In this document: one piece after another, positions 1 through 8,972 of the stretch
Position numbering within the stretch: position 1 is the stretch's first letter
Layout of the letters: every line of letters starts with the position of its first letter
NCBI RefSeq assembly: GCF_038002225.1
Contig: NZ_JBBOCA010000001.1
Coordinates: forward strand, 1,426,001 to 1,490,000
Source of the DNA: Paenibacillus sp. FSL R7-0204
GTDB taxonomy: Bacteria; Bacillota; Bacilli; Paenibacillales; Paenibacillaceae
Length of the DNA: 64,000 nt
Direction of reading: 5' to 3'
Program-made: the position numbers and the translations under genes
The notes under the pieces: model-generated
Seen by the model: only the letters and a program-made list of their open reading frames with translations
The model's database searches: none
Told to the model about the DNA's origin: nothing

Positions 1-1
1 C

Positions 2-370
2 GTGGTGGAATGGCTGCAGGTACGGTGGAATGCTTTGGAGCGGCTGATTAAGGGGCCTGCGGTTATTGTTATTGCGGAGGGACAGCTTCAGCCTAAGAAT
101 CTGAGAAAGCTCAGATTAACTGTCGATGAGCTGGAAATGAGCCTGCGGGGACAGGGCATCTCCAGGCTCAGCGATGTCAAAACGGCGACGATTGAGCCTA
201 ACGGCCAGCTGGGCTATGAATTGCAGGATTCCGCAAAGCCGGTCACTATGGCCCAGGTAGAGGCGCTCCTTGCTAAATACCTGGGTGGAAGCGGTCCGGC
301 GGGTGAGACTGCATACCTGGATCAGCCTGATCGGCAGACGGGGCTTTTTGAGGAGATTAAGTTGCAGTAG
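2..370 (+). CDS. DUF421 family membrane protein, C-terminal part (5' end outside window)
   Basis: The reading frame is open from the window edge, so the N-terminal membrane part is missing and only about 122 residues are seen. The stretch from KGPAVIVIAEGQL through LRLTVDELEMSLRGQGI to ISRLSDVKTATIEPNGQLGYEL is the typical cytoplasmic tail of DUF421 (YetF/YrbG/YdfR-like) proteins, which have N-terminal transmembrane helices and a soluble alpha/beta domain. In Bacillus such proteins include spore-membrane or stress-associated members, but the biochemical role is unclear. The C-terminal tail after residue 95 is not conserved. Family assignment is from memory of the motif, not from a search. Confidence 0.75.
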   Translation: MVEWLQVRWNALERLIKGPAVIVIAEGQLQPKNLRKLRLTVDELEMSLRGQGISRLSDVKTATIEPNGQLGYELQDSAKPVTMAQVEALLAKYLGGSGPAGETAYLDQPDRQTGLFEEIKLQ

Positions 371-403
371 AGGTAGAATGGATGCTGAAGGAGGAGGGAG
401 TTC

Positions 404-853
404 ATGCGCAAATTCTTCATAACGGACATCCATGGGGATCTAAAAGGGCTGGAGCTTCTGCTCCGGCATTCTGGATTGGACTGGGAACAGGACCAGCTGG
501 TCATCGGTGGAGATATGATCAACCGGGGGAAGGACTCGGCTGGAGTTGCTTGGTTACCTTAAGCAGCTTACAGAGCGGCATCCGGGCCAGGTTCATGCAC
601 TGATTGGCAATCATGAAAATGATGGGGGATTATATAATCAGCGGTGATAAGCGGCAGGCCGGTGATTCACGGGCTTACGCCGGTTGAACGGATCTATGGT
701 GACGGCGCCAGGATGAACTGCGATCTGGGATCTAATACCTACCCGATACTTGAAGAAAGGTCGCTTGGGCTGGTGAATCTGACGGAGATGACTTGCCATG
801 TGTGTAGACAGGCAGACCAGCGGCTGGAGACCAGACGGATCGGGTGTATCTAG
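404..853 (+). pseudogene. Metallophosphoesterase (serine/threonine phosphatase type), frameshifted and internally deleted
   Basis: A good ribosome site (GGAGGAGGG, 390-398) precedes ATG 404. The first 48 residues hold the metallophosphoesterase signatures DIHGD (residues 8-12) and GGDMINRGKDS (35-45). The frame then runs into TAA at 560-562. Shifting frame at about 548-556 recovers YLKQLTERHPGQVHALIGNHEND, including the GNHE motif, up to TGA 645-647. A third piece from about 660 gives VIHGLTPVERIYGDG and CDLGSNTYP, the normal C-terminus, with GHTP altered to GLTP. About 80-100 residues of the middle are absent compared with the usual length of about 220-240. The gene is therefore decayed: one frameshift, one internal deletion and a lost histidine. 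Confidence 0.8.
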
Positions 854-916
854 CCTCAGGAGTGATACAAGACAATAGCACTTATTTGATATGGAGAAAA
901 GAAAGGACGGAATGAG

Positions 917-1390
917 ATGAAGCATCCTTTTCACCTGAAGGCGGTATGGAATGGAGGGCGGAACAGCGAAGGGCATATTGATGCAGGCGGACTGCGGACG
1001 GTCATATCGATTCCGCAGGAGATGGGCGGGCCGGGAACCGGCACGAACCCGGACGAGATGCTGCTGGGCGCAGCAGCGACCTGTTACCTGATTACCCTGG
1101 CCGCGATGCTGGAGCGTTCGGAGATTGTTCCAGAGGGGCTGACCCTGGCGTCTGAGGCGACAGTAGATGTCACGAATAATGTGTTTACGTACGAGCGGAT
1201 CGTGCATAAGCCTAGCATTGTGCTTCAGGCTGAGGCGACACCGGCGCAGCTCAAGATGGCAGAGCGGCTGGCACATAAGGCTGAAGCCTCCTGCATGATC
1301 TCCAGAGCTGTGGCCGGGAACGTCTCTATTGAGACTCAGCCAGTAGTAGAAATCGCGCGCGGGAATGGACAAGCCCGGGTAGAGTCATAG
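917..1390 (+). CDS. OsmC/Ohr family protein (SACOL1771/YhfA-like)
   Basis: 157 residues, the normal length of the OsmC fold, starting at ATG 917 behind an AAGGACGGAATGAG ribosome site. The family uses two cysteines to reduce organic hydroperoxides. Here Cys56 lies in the motif LLGAAATCYLITLA and Cys126 in EASCMISRAV, matching the peroxidatic and resolving positions. The protein should be cytoplasmic. It stands alone between a dead phosphatase gene and a convergent kinase gene. Peroxidase activity is inferred from the family; the electron donor is unknown. Confidence 0.85.
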   Translation: MKHPFHLKAVWNGGRNSEGHIDAGGLRTVISIPQEMGGPGTGTNPDEMLLGAAATCYLITLAAMLERSEIVPEGLTLASEATVDVTNNVFTYERIVHKPSIVLQAEATPAQLKMAERLAHKAEASCMISRAVAGNVSIETQPVVEIARGNGQARVES

Positions 1391-1416
1391 AAGCACAGCG
1401 GGATACTGAGCTAGAG

Positions 1417-2835
1417 CTACACTGGTGAGGCAAAATGCTGCTCCACCTCGTAGCGCGGCAGCTCTACAATTACCGTGGTTCCCTTGGTGAATTCACTCTT
1501 GATCCGCAGCTGCCCGTCATGCAGCTCGATAATTTCTTTGCAGATGGCGAGGCCCAGGCCGCTGCCGGATTGACGGGAGCGGCCTTTGAAGAATTTGGTG
1601 CCAAGCTGTGCCAGATCCGCAGCCTCGATGCCTTCGCCGTTGTCAGCAACGGTGACGGTTATCCGCTCACCTTCCAGCACTGCGGTAAGACGGATCTCAC
1701 CCCCCGCAGGGGTGAACTTGAACGCATTATCCAGCAAATTGACAAACACCTGCTTCAACCGGTTAAAATCACCGTCCACCGGCAGCGGCTGATCGGGAAG
1801 GTCGGCATAGAGGTGAATCTGCTTCGTCTGCCCCCGGTATCTGAACTGCAGCAGCAGATCCTCCAGCAGGCCTCTGAGATCATATGGCTGGCGTATAATG
1901 CGTATCTCTCCGGCCTGGAACTTGGAGAAGTCGAGCAGATCCTCCACCAGGCCGATCAGCCGGTCTGTCTCCCCGGTCATGACTTCAAGACCCTGGAGCA
2001 TCTCCTGCCTGTCCGACAAATCACCGACCAGCAGCGTCTCCCCCCAGCCTTTGATAGAGGTAAGCGGGGTCCGCAGCTCATGGGTGACGGAGGATATGAA
2101 ATCATATTTGAGCTTCTCGCTCTTGAGAATTTCCTCCGACATATAATTCAGCGATACCGCGAGGGTGCCCACTTCATCGTCATAGCGCTTCTCTGCCCGG
2201 ACGTCAAAATTACCGGTGGCCATTTCCTTGGCGACCCGGGTCAGTTGCTGGATCGGCCCTACGATCCGTTTGGCGATAATCAGGCTGAGCATGAAGCCGA
2301 ATCCAATGACGAGCAGCCCGATGATGGCTGCATTGAGCGCGATCCGTATAATTACATGATAAAAAGGCTCTGCCGAGACCGAGTAACGCAGCAAGCCGAT
2401 CGTGCTCCCCGACTCCTTCAGCGCAATAGAAACTGCCATAATTCGTTCCCCGTTCACCGGCTTGATGCTCTGAAAACTTCCTTTGCCGCTGGTCAGAGCA
2501 GCTCTGACATCAGGGGTATTCACCTGCTCTGTACTGGAGAAGCCGAAGGAATTAATGACCACCTGCCCGGCCGGACTCAGCACTTCCACCTTACTGCTCT
2601 CCTCAGAGGAAAGATTCTCCAGAATATAACGCGCCCGCTCATTCAAGCTATAACTCTCCAGATACTTATTGAAAAAGGTCGCTGAAGTCGTGGCCCTTGT
2701 ATTCAATGTCTCCATCGCACTGCCCAGATAATAATAGTGGACAGCGGCAATGAACACCCCCTCCAGCAGCAGTACGATCAGGAGCAGCATAAGGGTAATA
2801 TAGACGATAAGTCTGGACCTGATTCCCTTCAGCAC
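1417..2835 (-). CDS. Two-component sensor histidine kinase, HAMP-HisKA-HATPase
   Basis: A membrane sensor kinase of about 472 residues. The order is an N-terminal helix (SRLIVYITLMLLLIVLLLEG), an extracytoplasmic sensor region of about 130 residues, a second helix near residues 165-190, HAMP, the H-box VTHELRTPLTSIKGW, the N-box QVFVNLLDNAFKF, and the G-boxes ADNGEGIE and GSGLGLAI. A longer frame exists, but GTG at 2835-2833 is preferred because GGAGGGG lies six bases upstream and the start then falls two bases after the response-regulator stop at 2838. It is the last gene of a lipoprotein, regulator and kinase operon. The architecture resembles PhoR/WalK-type kinases; the signal is unknown. 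Confidence 0.88.
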   Translation of the reverse strand: MLKGIRSRLIVYITLMLLLIVLLLEGVFIAAVHYYYLGSAMETLNTRATTSATFFNKYLESYSLNERARYILENLSSEESSKVEVLSPAGQVVINSFGFSSTEQVNTPDVRAALTSGKGSFQSIKPVNGERIMAVSIALKESGSTIGLLRYSVSAEPFYHVIIRIALNAAIIGLLVIGFGFMLSLIIAKRIVGPIQQLTRVAKEMATGNFDVRAEKRYDDEVGTLAVSLNYMSEEILKSEKLKYDFISSVTHELRTPLTSIKGWGETLLVGDLSDRQEMLQGLEVMTGETDRLIGLVEDLLDFSKFQAGEIRIIRQPYDLRGLLEDLLLQFRYRGQTKQIHLYADLPDQPLPVDGDFNRLKQVFVNLLDNAFKFTPAGGEIRLTAVLEGERITVTVADNGEGIEAADLAQLGTKFFKGRSRQSGSGLGLAICKEIIELHDGQLRIKSEFTKGTTVIVELPRYEVEQHFASPV

Positions 2836-2837
2836 GA

Positions 2838-3524
2838 TTAGCCCCTCCAAATATATCCGAATCCCCACACCGTCTCAAGGAACTGCGGTCCGGAGGACTC
2901 CTGTCCGATCTTCTGGCGGATTCGGCTGATATTCACATCAACAATTTTAAGATCACCCATGAAGTACTGCCCCCATACGGCTGTTAGAATATCGTCCCGG
3001 TTCATGGCCTTATTCGGCTGCTCCATCAGCAGCTTCACGATCATAAACTCGGTTGGGGTCAGTGGGATATCCTGCCCGTTCTTCAATAATTTCCGTTCAT
3101 CCAGCATTAGAGAAAAAGGCGGAAGCTCGATGAGATTCTCCTGCGGCAGCGCTTCTCCCGGATACAGCCGGCGGTAGAGCGAGCGCACCCGGGCGACCAG
3201 CTCCACCGGACTAAAGGGTTTGACCACGTAATCGTCTGCGCCGGATTCCAGGCCCATGACCTTGTCGATTTCCTGGCTTTTGGCGGTGAGCATAATAATT
3301 CCCAGCCGGGGGAACTGTGTCCGCAGAAGGGTACACACCTCGAACCCGCTGAGTCCGGGCAGCACCAGGTCAAGAATCGCGATGTCGAAATCCCTCTGCT
3401 CCCGGGCAATGCTCAGCGCCTCTTCACCGGTAGAAGCCTCCGCGATCTCGAAGCCTGCCCGCTTAAGGTTGATGCACAGCAGATCACGGATAGGCTTCTC
3501 ATCTTCCAGTATCAGCACTTTCAT
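2838..3524 (-). CDS. OmpR/PhoB-family response regulator
   Basis: 228 residues. The receiver domain (about 1-115) has acidic residues EDE at 7-9, phospho-acceptor Asp52 in AILDLVLPGLSG and the conserved lysine in YVVKPFSPVEL. A winged-helix DNA-binding domain follows (about 130-228) with SRIRQKIGQE and ETVWGFGYIW at the C-terminus. The ribosome site AGGAGAGCTGTTC precedes ATG. It sits 15 bases after the lipoprotein gene and two bases before the kinase start, so the three are surely co-transcribed. It is the cognate partner of the neighbouring kinase; targets cannot be read from the sequence. Confidence 0.92.
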   Translation of the reverse strand: MKVLILEDEKPIRDLLCINLKRAGFEIAEASTGEEALSIAREQRDFDIAILDLVLPGLSGFEVCTLLRTQFPRLGIIMLTAKSQEIDKVMGLESGADDYVVKPFSPVELVARVRSLYRRLYPGEALPQENLIELPPFSLMLDERKLLKNGQDIPLTPTEFMIVKLLMEQPNKAMNRDDILTAVWGQYFMGDLKIVDVNISRIRQKIGQESSGPQFLETVWGFGYIWRG

Positions 3525-3539
3525 GAACAGCTCTCCTTC

Positions 3540-5012
3540 TTATTGCCGGGGCATCTGGGGTGTGCCGGCCAGCTGAACGACTTCATCCAATGTCAGCTTC
3601 AGCTGATTATAATTCTGCAGATCGGCCCCCTGCAGCTTGCCGGCGGCATCCGGTGCGGGCATTACGGCAACGAACAGGGTAGGCTCTGTGTCATTGTTAG
3701 AGTTCCCTTGCTCATACAGCAGCTTATACTCTCTATTCTCAGCCTTCAGCTGGACCTCTGCGGCAGCCCAGGCCTTCTTCGTCAGCAGGCGAAGCTCCAG
3801 CAGCGGAGCCTTCACAGCAGCCCCGGCATTCTTGTAGCTGAATTGGAGCTTCTCCCAGGGCTGGGGGGATTCTCCCGGAACCTCCAGCAGGGTCTGGCCC
3901 GCCCAAGACTTAGGAATACGGAAGTTAAAGCCCCAGCGGTCGAACTGCTCCTGCACGAACGTCAGGCCGGACTGTCCGTCCCACTGATAATACTTGGTAA
4001 TGAACGGGGTCGCCAAGGGAGCCATGCTCTCCGTACCGGCAGGCGGCACCAGGAAGCTGAATTCCATGATCCCGTCATTGTTCACATCCAGGCTGGCCTG
4101 GGGGTAATCCTTAATTGCAATACTGCTGCTGCCCAGCAGGTCGGGAGAGACGGCCGGCGGAGTAAGCACCAGATCCTTGCTTGCAGCAAGTGCGGTACGC
4201 TGATAATCATCTGTTGCCAGTATATCAGTAAACCTGTCATTTTCCCAAGTCAGCAGTGAAGTATAGGAAGCGTGTGCGCCGATGGCAGCGTCGATGACGA
4301 TTGCATTCCGGGTAGGGGATGCCTTGCCGAACTGGGCTTCGAGCACATTACCATCCAGCTTCTGGTCGGATAACGTCTGAAGCACACCGTCCTTGAGCCG
4401 GAGCAACAGGAGATGGGTCTCCCGGATGTTATCTGTTGTGTACGTACCCTGAAGCAAGGCAATGTCGGTATGCCCGCCCCCGGTCAGGTCGCCAAGGACC
4501 AGCTGGTCGTAAGGCTGCTTGAGCAGCTCTGTCAGCTTGCCGCCGCTTAGGCTGTAGACCGCCAGCTCCTTGCTTAATCCCTCCCCGCCGCCGTATCCGA
4601 GCAGTAGCTCCTCCGCTCCGTCACCCGTAACATCAGTGAAGGATACTTGATTCAATTCGCTGCCCACTCCGGTAAGGTTAGCCAGCTTGGTCCACTTGCC
4701 GTCCTGCTGCGAGAGGAGGAGGGTGTTGATCTCGTAATCGGTTTTGTCTGTCTTGTAGAAGGCCAGGAGTTCCTCCTGCCCGTCCTTGTCCAGATCCTGT
4801 AATTGAATCGCACTGCCGGATTCCGAGTGGATGGGTACCGTTAAATGCGCGTTGGCCGGTAGAAAGGATTTGACGATTCCGGTAAGATTGCCGTCGCTAT
4901 TCCCCTGGGACGGGGCTTGAAGAAGATCGCTCGGCGTCTTCATGGTGCCACAGCCGGACGCTATCAGGCTTAAGAATAAGAGGCTGCTGAGGCCGAAGGT
5001 ATATTTGTTCAT
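3540..5012 (-). CDS. Secreted lipoprotein with VCBS/FG-GAP-like repeats, first gene of a two-component operon
   Basis: 490 residues with a lipoprotein signal: Lys near the N-terminus, hydrophobic stretch, then the lipobox LIASGC with the lipidated cysteine near residue 21. The body contains repeated Asp-rich motifs of the VCBS/FG-GAP kind, for example LQDLDKDGQEELLAFY, FTDVTGDGAEELLLGYGG, LGDLTGGGHTDIALLQG and SLDVNNDGIMEFSF. These typically form a beta-propeller with bound calcium. The C-terminal part (about 340-490) is not recognised. Being first in an operon with a regulator and a kinase suggests an accessory surface protein that modulates or reports on the sensor; this is inference. Confidence 0.8.
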   Translation of the reverse strand: MNKYTFGLSSLLFLSLIASGCGTMKTPSDLLQAPSQGNSDGNLTGIVKSFLPANAHLTVPIHSESGSAIQLQDLDKDGQEELLAFYKTDKTDYEINTLLLSQQDGKWTKLANLTGVGSELNQVSFTDVTGDGAEELLLGYGGGEGLSKELAVYSLSGGKLTELLKQPYDQLVLGDLTGGGHTDIALLQGTYTTDNIRETHLLLLRLKDGVLQTLSDQKLDGNVLEAQFGKASPTRNAIVIDAAIGAHASYTSLLTWENDRFTDILATDDYQRTALAASKDLVLTPPAVSPDLLGSSSIAIKDYPQASLDVNNDGIMEFSFLVPPAGTESMAPLATPFITKYYQWDGQSGLTFVQEQFDRWGFNFRIPKSWAGQTLLEVPGESPQPWEKLQFSYKNAGAAVKAPLLELRLLTKKAWAAAEVQLKAENREYKLLYEQGNSNNDTEPTLFVAVMPAPDAAGKLQGADLQNYNQLKLTLDEVVQLAGTPQMPRQ

Positions 5013-5178
5013 TGCAGGTACGCTCCTTAAGATTCATCTGTGGCTAGTATATCCCAACCTTTCGGGCAATTAGTTTCAAAATGGTAAAGGAGGATAACTG
5101 AAAGATATTCATATGAGGTGGGATATGAGATGAAAAAGGCGGTAACACAAAGCATTAACGTCGTCGCTGCGGTGAACA

Positions 5179-5305
5179 TTTGGACTTCCGGCCGCTGTTG
5201 TATACAGATTTCCTGATTCAAGCCGCTGTTCGCGGTTGAAATCCGTATACAAAGGCGGACGCTATCGCTCCTACAGTTCCAAATTTCCCCTCCGCTCCTT
5301 CCTGC
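5179..5305 (+). repeat. Interspersed palindromic element, copy A
   Basis: The arms TTGTATACAGATTTC (5198-5212) and GAAATCCGTATACAA (5238-5252) are complementary except for one A/C mismatch. They are flanked by GGACTTCCGGCCGCTG on the left and AGGCGGACGCTATCGCTCC on the right. Copies at 31555-31705 and 48855-48935 (both in the opposite orientation) keep these flanks and the mismatch, but carry different arm sequences that still pair. The element lies in a gene-free stretch (5013-5553). No coding potential is supported in it. Confidence 0.75.
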
Positions 5306-5489
5306 TTTTTGTTGTTAAGTACATTCAACTGAAATTGATATCTTCAGTTACGGGGGAGGGCAGGCAAAGACCGGCGGAATGGGCCGCTGTCGCTACCCTT
5401 CCTACAGTCTAATCCAGGCTGGGCGGAATGGGTCTTGCAGCCTGTATCTGAAGACATGAAGAACGTCAGAAGCTTATCTTTCCATATGT

Positions 5490-5533
5490 AAAAAAAGCTG
5501 TCCCAATCAGCCTTTTTAAGGCTTTTCGGGACA
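5490..5533 (-). terminator. Rho-independent terminator of the GH1 gene
   Basis: Read on the minus strand, GTCCCGAAAAGCC and GGCTGATTGGGAC form a stem with inner and outer helices, followed by seven T residues. It starts 21 bases after the stop codon of the 6-phospho-beta-glucosidase gene. The same GCTGTCCCAA/AAAAA design recurs in the terminator at 49006-49054. Confidence 0.85.
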
Positions 5534-5553
5534 ACCTGTATTGTCTGGTTATT

Positions 5554-6990
<1,437 letters not shown>

Positions 6991-7053
6991 TTATTAGTTA
7001 TGGATTCAAATATGGTAAGCTGTTCATAGGTCCTATAATTCAATGCTAAATGT

Positions 7054-7067
7054 TGTAACGCGTTACA
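7054..7067. promoter_or_regulatory. LacI-type operator, perfect palindrome
   Basis: TGTAACGCGTTACA is a perfect 14-bp palindrome with the central CG typical of LacI/GalR operators. It lies between the divergent GH1 gene (start 6975) and the LacI-family gene (start 7115). On the minus strand a TTGACA-like -35 hexamer (7068-7073) directly abuts it; on the plus strand TTGTAA (7053-7058), 16 bases and TATTAT (7075-7080) would overlap it. Binding would therefore repress both directions. Confidence 0.78.
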
Positions 7068-7114
7068 TGTCAAGTATTATTATAAAGATGAAAATTTATG
7101 TAAGGAGAGCCATC

Positions 7115-8086
7115 ATGTCGAATCTGGATCAAATCGCCAAACTGTCGGGATTCTCCAAAGCTACGGTATCGAGAGTGCTGAATCGTTCTCCCCATGTGAG
7201 CCAGGCAACGCGGGAGATCATCCTGAAGATCATGGAAGAGCTGGACTATGTGCCGAACGGCAATGCCATCTCCTTGTCCAGAGGGGAGACAATGCAGATC
7301 GGGATGGTGACGGAGGGGATCAACGAGGTGATGCTGCCCTTCCTGAACAGCTTCGTGGAGACTGCGAGCCGGCACGGATATCAGACGATCATCTATACCT
7401 CCGGGGGCGATCCGGCCAAAGAGCTGCAAGCCTTCGAGGATATGCGGCGCAAAAGAGTCGATGCGCTGGTCATCAGCACCTGCGTCAACGATCAGGCGCT
7501 CCTTGGCTCCTATTGCAAATACGGGCCGATTGTGTCCTGGCAGCGGATGGAGCTTCCGGAGATTCAGAGTGTCGCCATGAATCAATATGACGGATATATG
7601 CTGGGGCTTGAGCATGTGATCGGACAGGGTTATACGCGGATTGCCAATGCCTGGGGCAGGCCGGCCAGTATGAATACCTCCGGGCGGATACAGGCGTATC
7701 AGGATGCAGTGCGCACACACGCTCTGACGGTTAACCCGGACTGGTCACAGACAGGCATCCACTCCATCCGCCAGGGCGAAGGGCTGATCCGGGAGCTGCT
7801 GCTGAGGTCCGGAGAGCGTCCGAATGTCATCCTCTGCGCGAATGATATGGTAGCGGCAGGGATACTGAGCGAGGCCCGCAGGCTTAAAGTGAAGGTGCCG
7901 GAGGAGCTGGCGATTGTCGGCTTCGACAATACGGAGCTGGCCCATACGCTGGGAATCACCTCGATAGATAATCCGATTGCCGCGCAGGCGCAGAATGCGC
8001 TCTATCTGATTCTCGGCAAGCTGAAGGGAACAGAAGCCGGGCAGCAGCGGCTTGAATTCCAGCTCGTACAGAGAGCTACTACTTGA
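7115..8086 (+). CDS. LacI-family transcriptional regulator of the GH1 gene
   Basis: 323 residues from ATG 7115. An in-frame start exists at 7043, but it would place the operator inside the gene, while ATG 7115 has AAGGAGAG seven bases upstream. The N-terminal helix-turn-helix reads LDQIAKLSGFSKATVSRVLNRSPHVS, followed by the hinge and a periplasmic-binding-protein-like effector domain (LCANDMVAAGIL, VPEELAIVGFDNTELA). It is divergent from the 6-phospho-beta-glucosidase gene and shares its operator. It probably represses that gene and itself, and is released by a phosphorylated beta-glucoside (inference). Confidence 0.9.
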   Translation: MSNLDQIAKLSGFSKATVSRVLNRSPHVSQATREIILKIMEELDYVPNGNAISLSRGETMQIGMVTEGINEVMLPFLNSFVETASRHGYQTIIYTSGGDPAKELQAFEDMRRKRVDALVISTCVNDQALLGSYCKYGPIVSWQRMELPEIQSVAMNQYDGYMLGLEHVIGQGYTRIANAWGRPASMNTSGRIQAYQDAVRTHALTVNPDWSQTGIHSIRQGEGLIRELLLRSGERPNVILCANDMVAAGILSEARRLKVKVPEELAIVGFDNTELAHTLGITSIDNPIAAQAQNALYLILGKLKGTEAGQQRLEFQLVQRATT

Positions 8087-8088
8087 AT

Positions 8089-8128
8089 AAGCCGTGAACC
8101 GTCCGATTTGGGCGGGTTCGCGGCTTTT
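8089..8128 (+). terminator. Terminator after LacI-family gene
   Basis: AAGCCGTGAACCGTCC and GGGCGGGTTCGCGGCTT form a long GC-rich stem with a short loop followed by TTTTG. It begins three bases after the stop codon at 8086. Confidence 0.85.
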
Positions 8129-8160
8129 GTGCTGTTTAGGAAATTATGGTTTGTCGTCCC

Positions 8161-8859
8161 TCAGAAAATAATCTTCTGCGCCGCCATGATCCGGCCGATC
8201 TCAAAGATGGCGGCGCATTCCACGAAATGAACCTCGGAGATAATTGAATGGTCATGCGTTCTGTAGTAATACCTGCCGTCGGTATACACGTGATCATAGA
8301 TGGGACTGATGTCATACACCGAGGTGGGGTAGAGCTCTCCTTCACCCTTGGCGATTCCCGCTGTTATGGAATGATGCCCTGAGCCTTCCACGAAGGAGAT
8401 GCCGAGGGGAAGCCAGAGGGTAACCAGATGATCCTTATCCTGCCTCCAGCTTCCGTTCAGAGTACCTTCACCGATGCGGATCAGACTGTCGCGCAGCTTG
8501 CGGGGAATCCAGGGGGAGGGGAAGACGAGGTCACGTGCGAGGTTGATGATCCTGCTGCTGTTGTCGATCTGCCTCATCAGGAAGTGGAAGCTCCGTCCAT
8601 CCAGCGTAACCTCGGCCCATTCATCAAAGAACAGATTGTCCGAGAACATCCGCTCCATCTGGTCGACCTCCCCGTAGAGTGCGGGGGTCAGCATGAGCTG
8701 GCTCTGAATACGTCTGCCGATCAGCCGGATGAAGTCCACAATCGGATGGGTCTCGGGCTGGAAATAACCATAATTGATATCATAATAAAAGCCGAGATTC
8801 TCATTGATTAAATCCTTGGCAAACGCCATGAGATTATCGAATTCTTGTTTCATCGTCAT
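8161..8859 (-). CDS. Hypothetical cytoplasmic protein, 232 residues
   Basis: I do not recognise the family with confidence. There is no signal peptide or transmembrane segment. The sequence is rich in aromatic residues (NLGFYYDINYGYFQP, DEWAEVTLDGRSFHFL) and ends with a region of conserved look (VYTDGRYYYRTHDHSIISEVHFVECAAIFEIGRIMAA). The start at 8859 is chosen because AAGGAG lies about 13 bases upstream; a second Met two codons later is possible. An exact 9-bp inverted repeat at 8881-8903 lies just upstream and may be its operator. It is transcribed away from the fructokinase gene and appears to be a single-gene unit. Confidence 0.7.
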   Translation of the reverse strand: MTMKQEFDNLMAFAKDLINENLGFYYDINYGYFQPETHPIVDFIRLIGRRIQSQLMLTPALYGEVDQMERMFSDNLFFDEWAEVTLDGRSFHFLMRQIDNSSRIINLARDLVFPSPWIPRKLRDSLIRIGEGTLNGSWRQDKDHLVTLWLPLGISFVEGSGHHSITAGIAKGEGELYPTSVYDISPIYDHVYTDGRYYYRTHDHSIISEVHFVECAAIFEIGRIMAAQKIIF

Positions 8860-8880
8860 GCAAAAGCTGCTCCTTCAACC

Positions 8881-8903
8881 ATATGATAATGTGCTTATCA
8901 TAT
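8881..8903. promoter_or_regulatory. Inverted repeat upstream of the 8161-8859 gene, possible operator
   Basis: ATATGATAA and TTATCATAT are perfect 9-bp inverted arms around TGTGC. The site is 22 bases upstream of the hypothetical gene's start, a usual operator position. The GATAAT/ATTATC flavour is loosely like Fur/PerR-family boxes, but it does not match a consensus well enough to name the regulator. Confidence 0.5.
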
Positions 8904-8972
8904 TACGTGCCATGCTCCCCTGTCTGTGATGAAAACAGCAGGTAAAGATTGGTTCAGCAGCAGCTCCGCAGC

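Noticed and set aside
1435..2685. 416-codon plus-strand frame opposite the histidine kinase
   Set aside because: Shadow of the kinase gene, which has all the H, N and G boxes. The plus-strand translation has no recognisable motif and no ribosome site.
5027..5221. 64-codon minus-strand frame before the VCBS lipoprotein gene
   Set aside because: No ribosome site, no motif, and its 5' part lies in the repeat element copy A.
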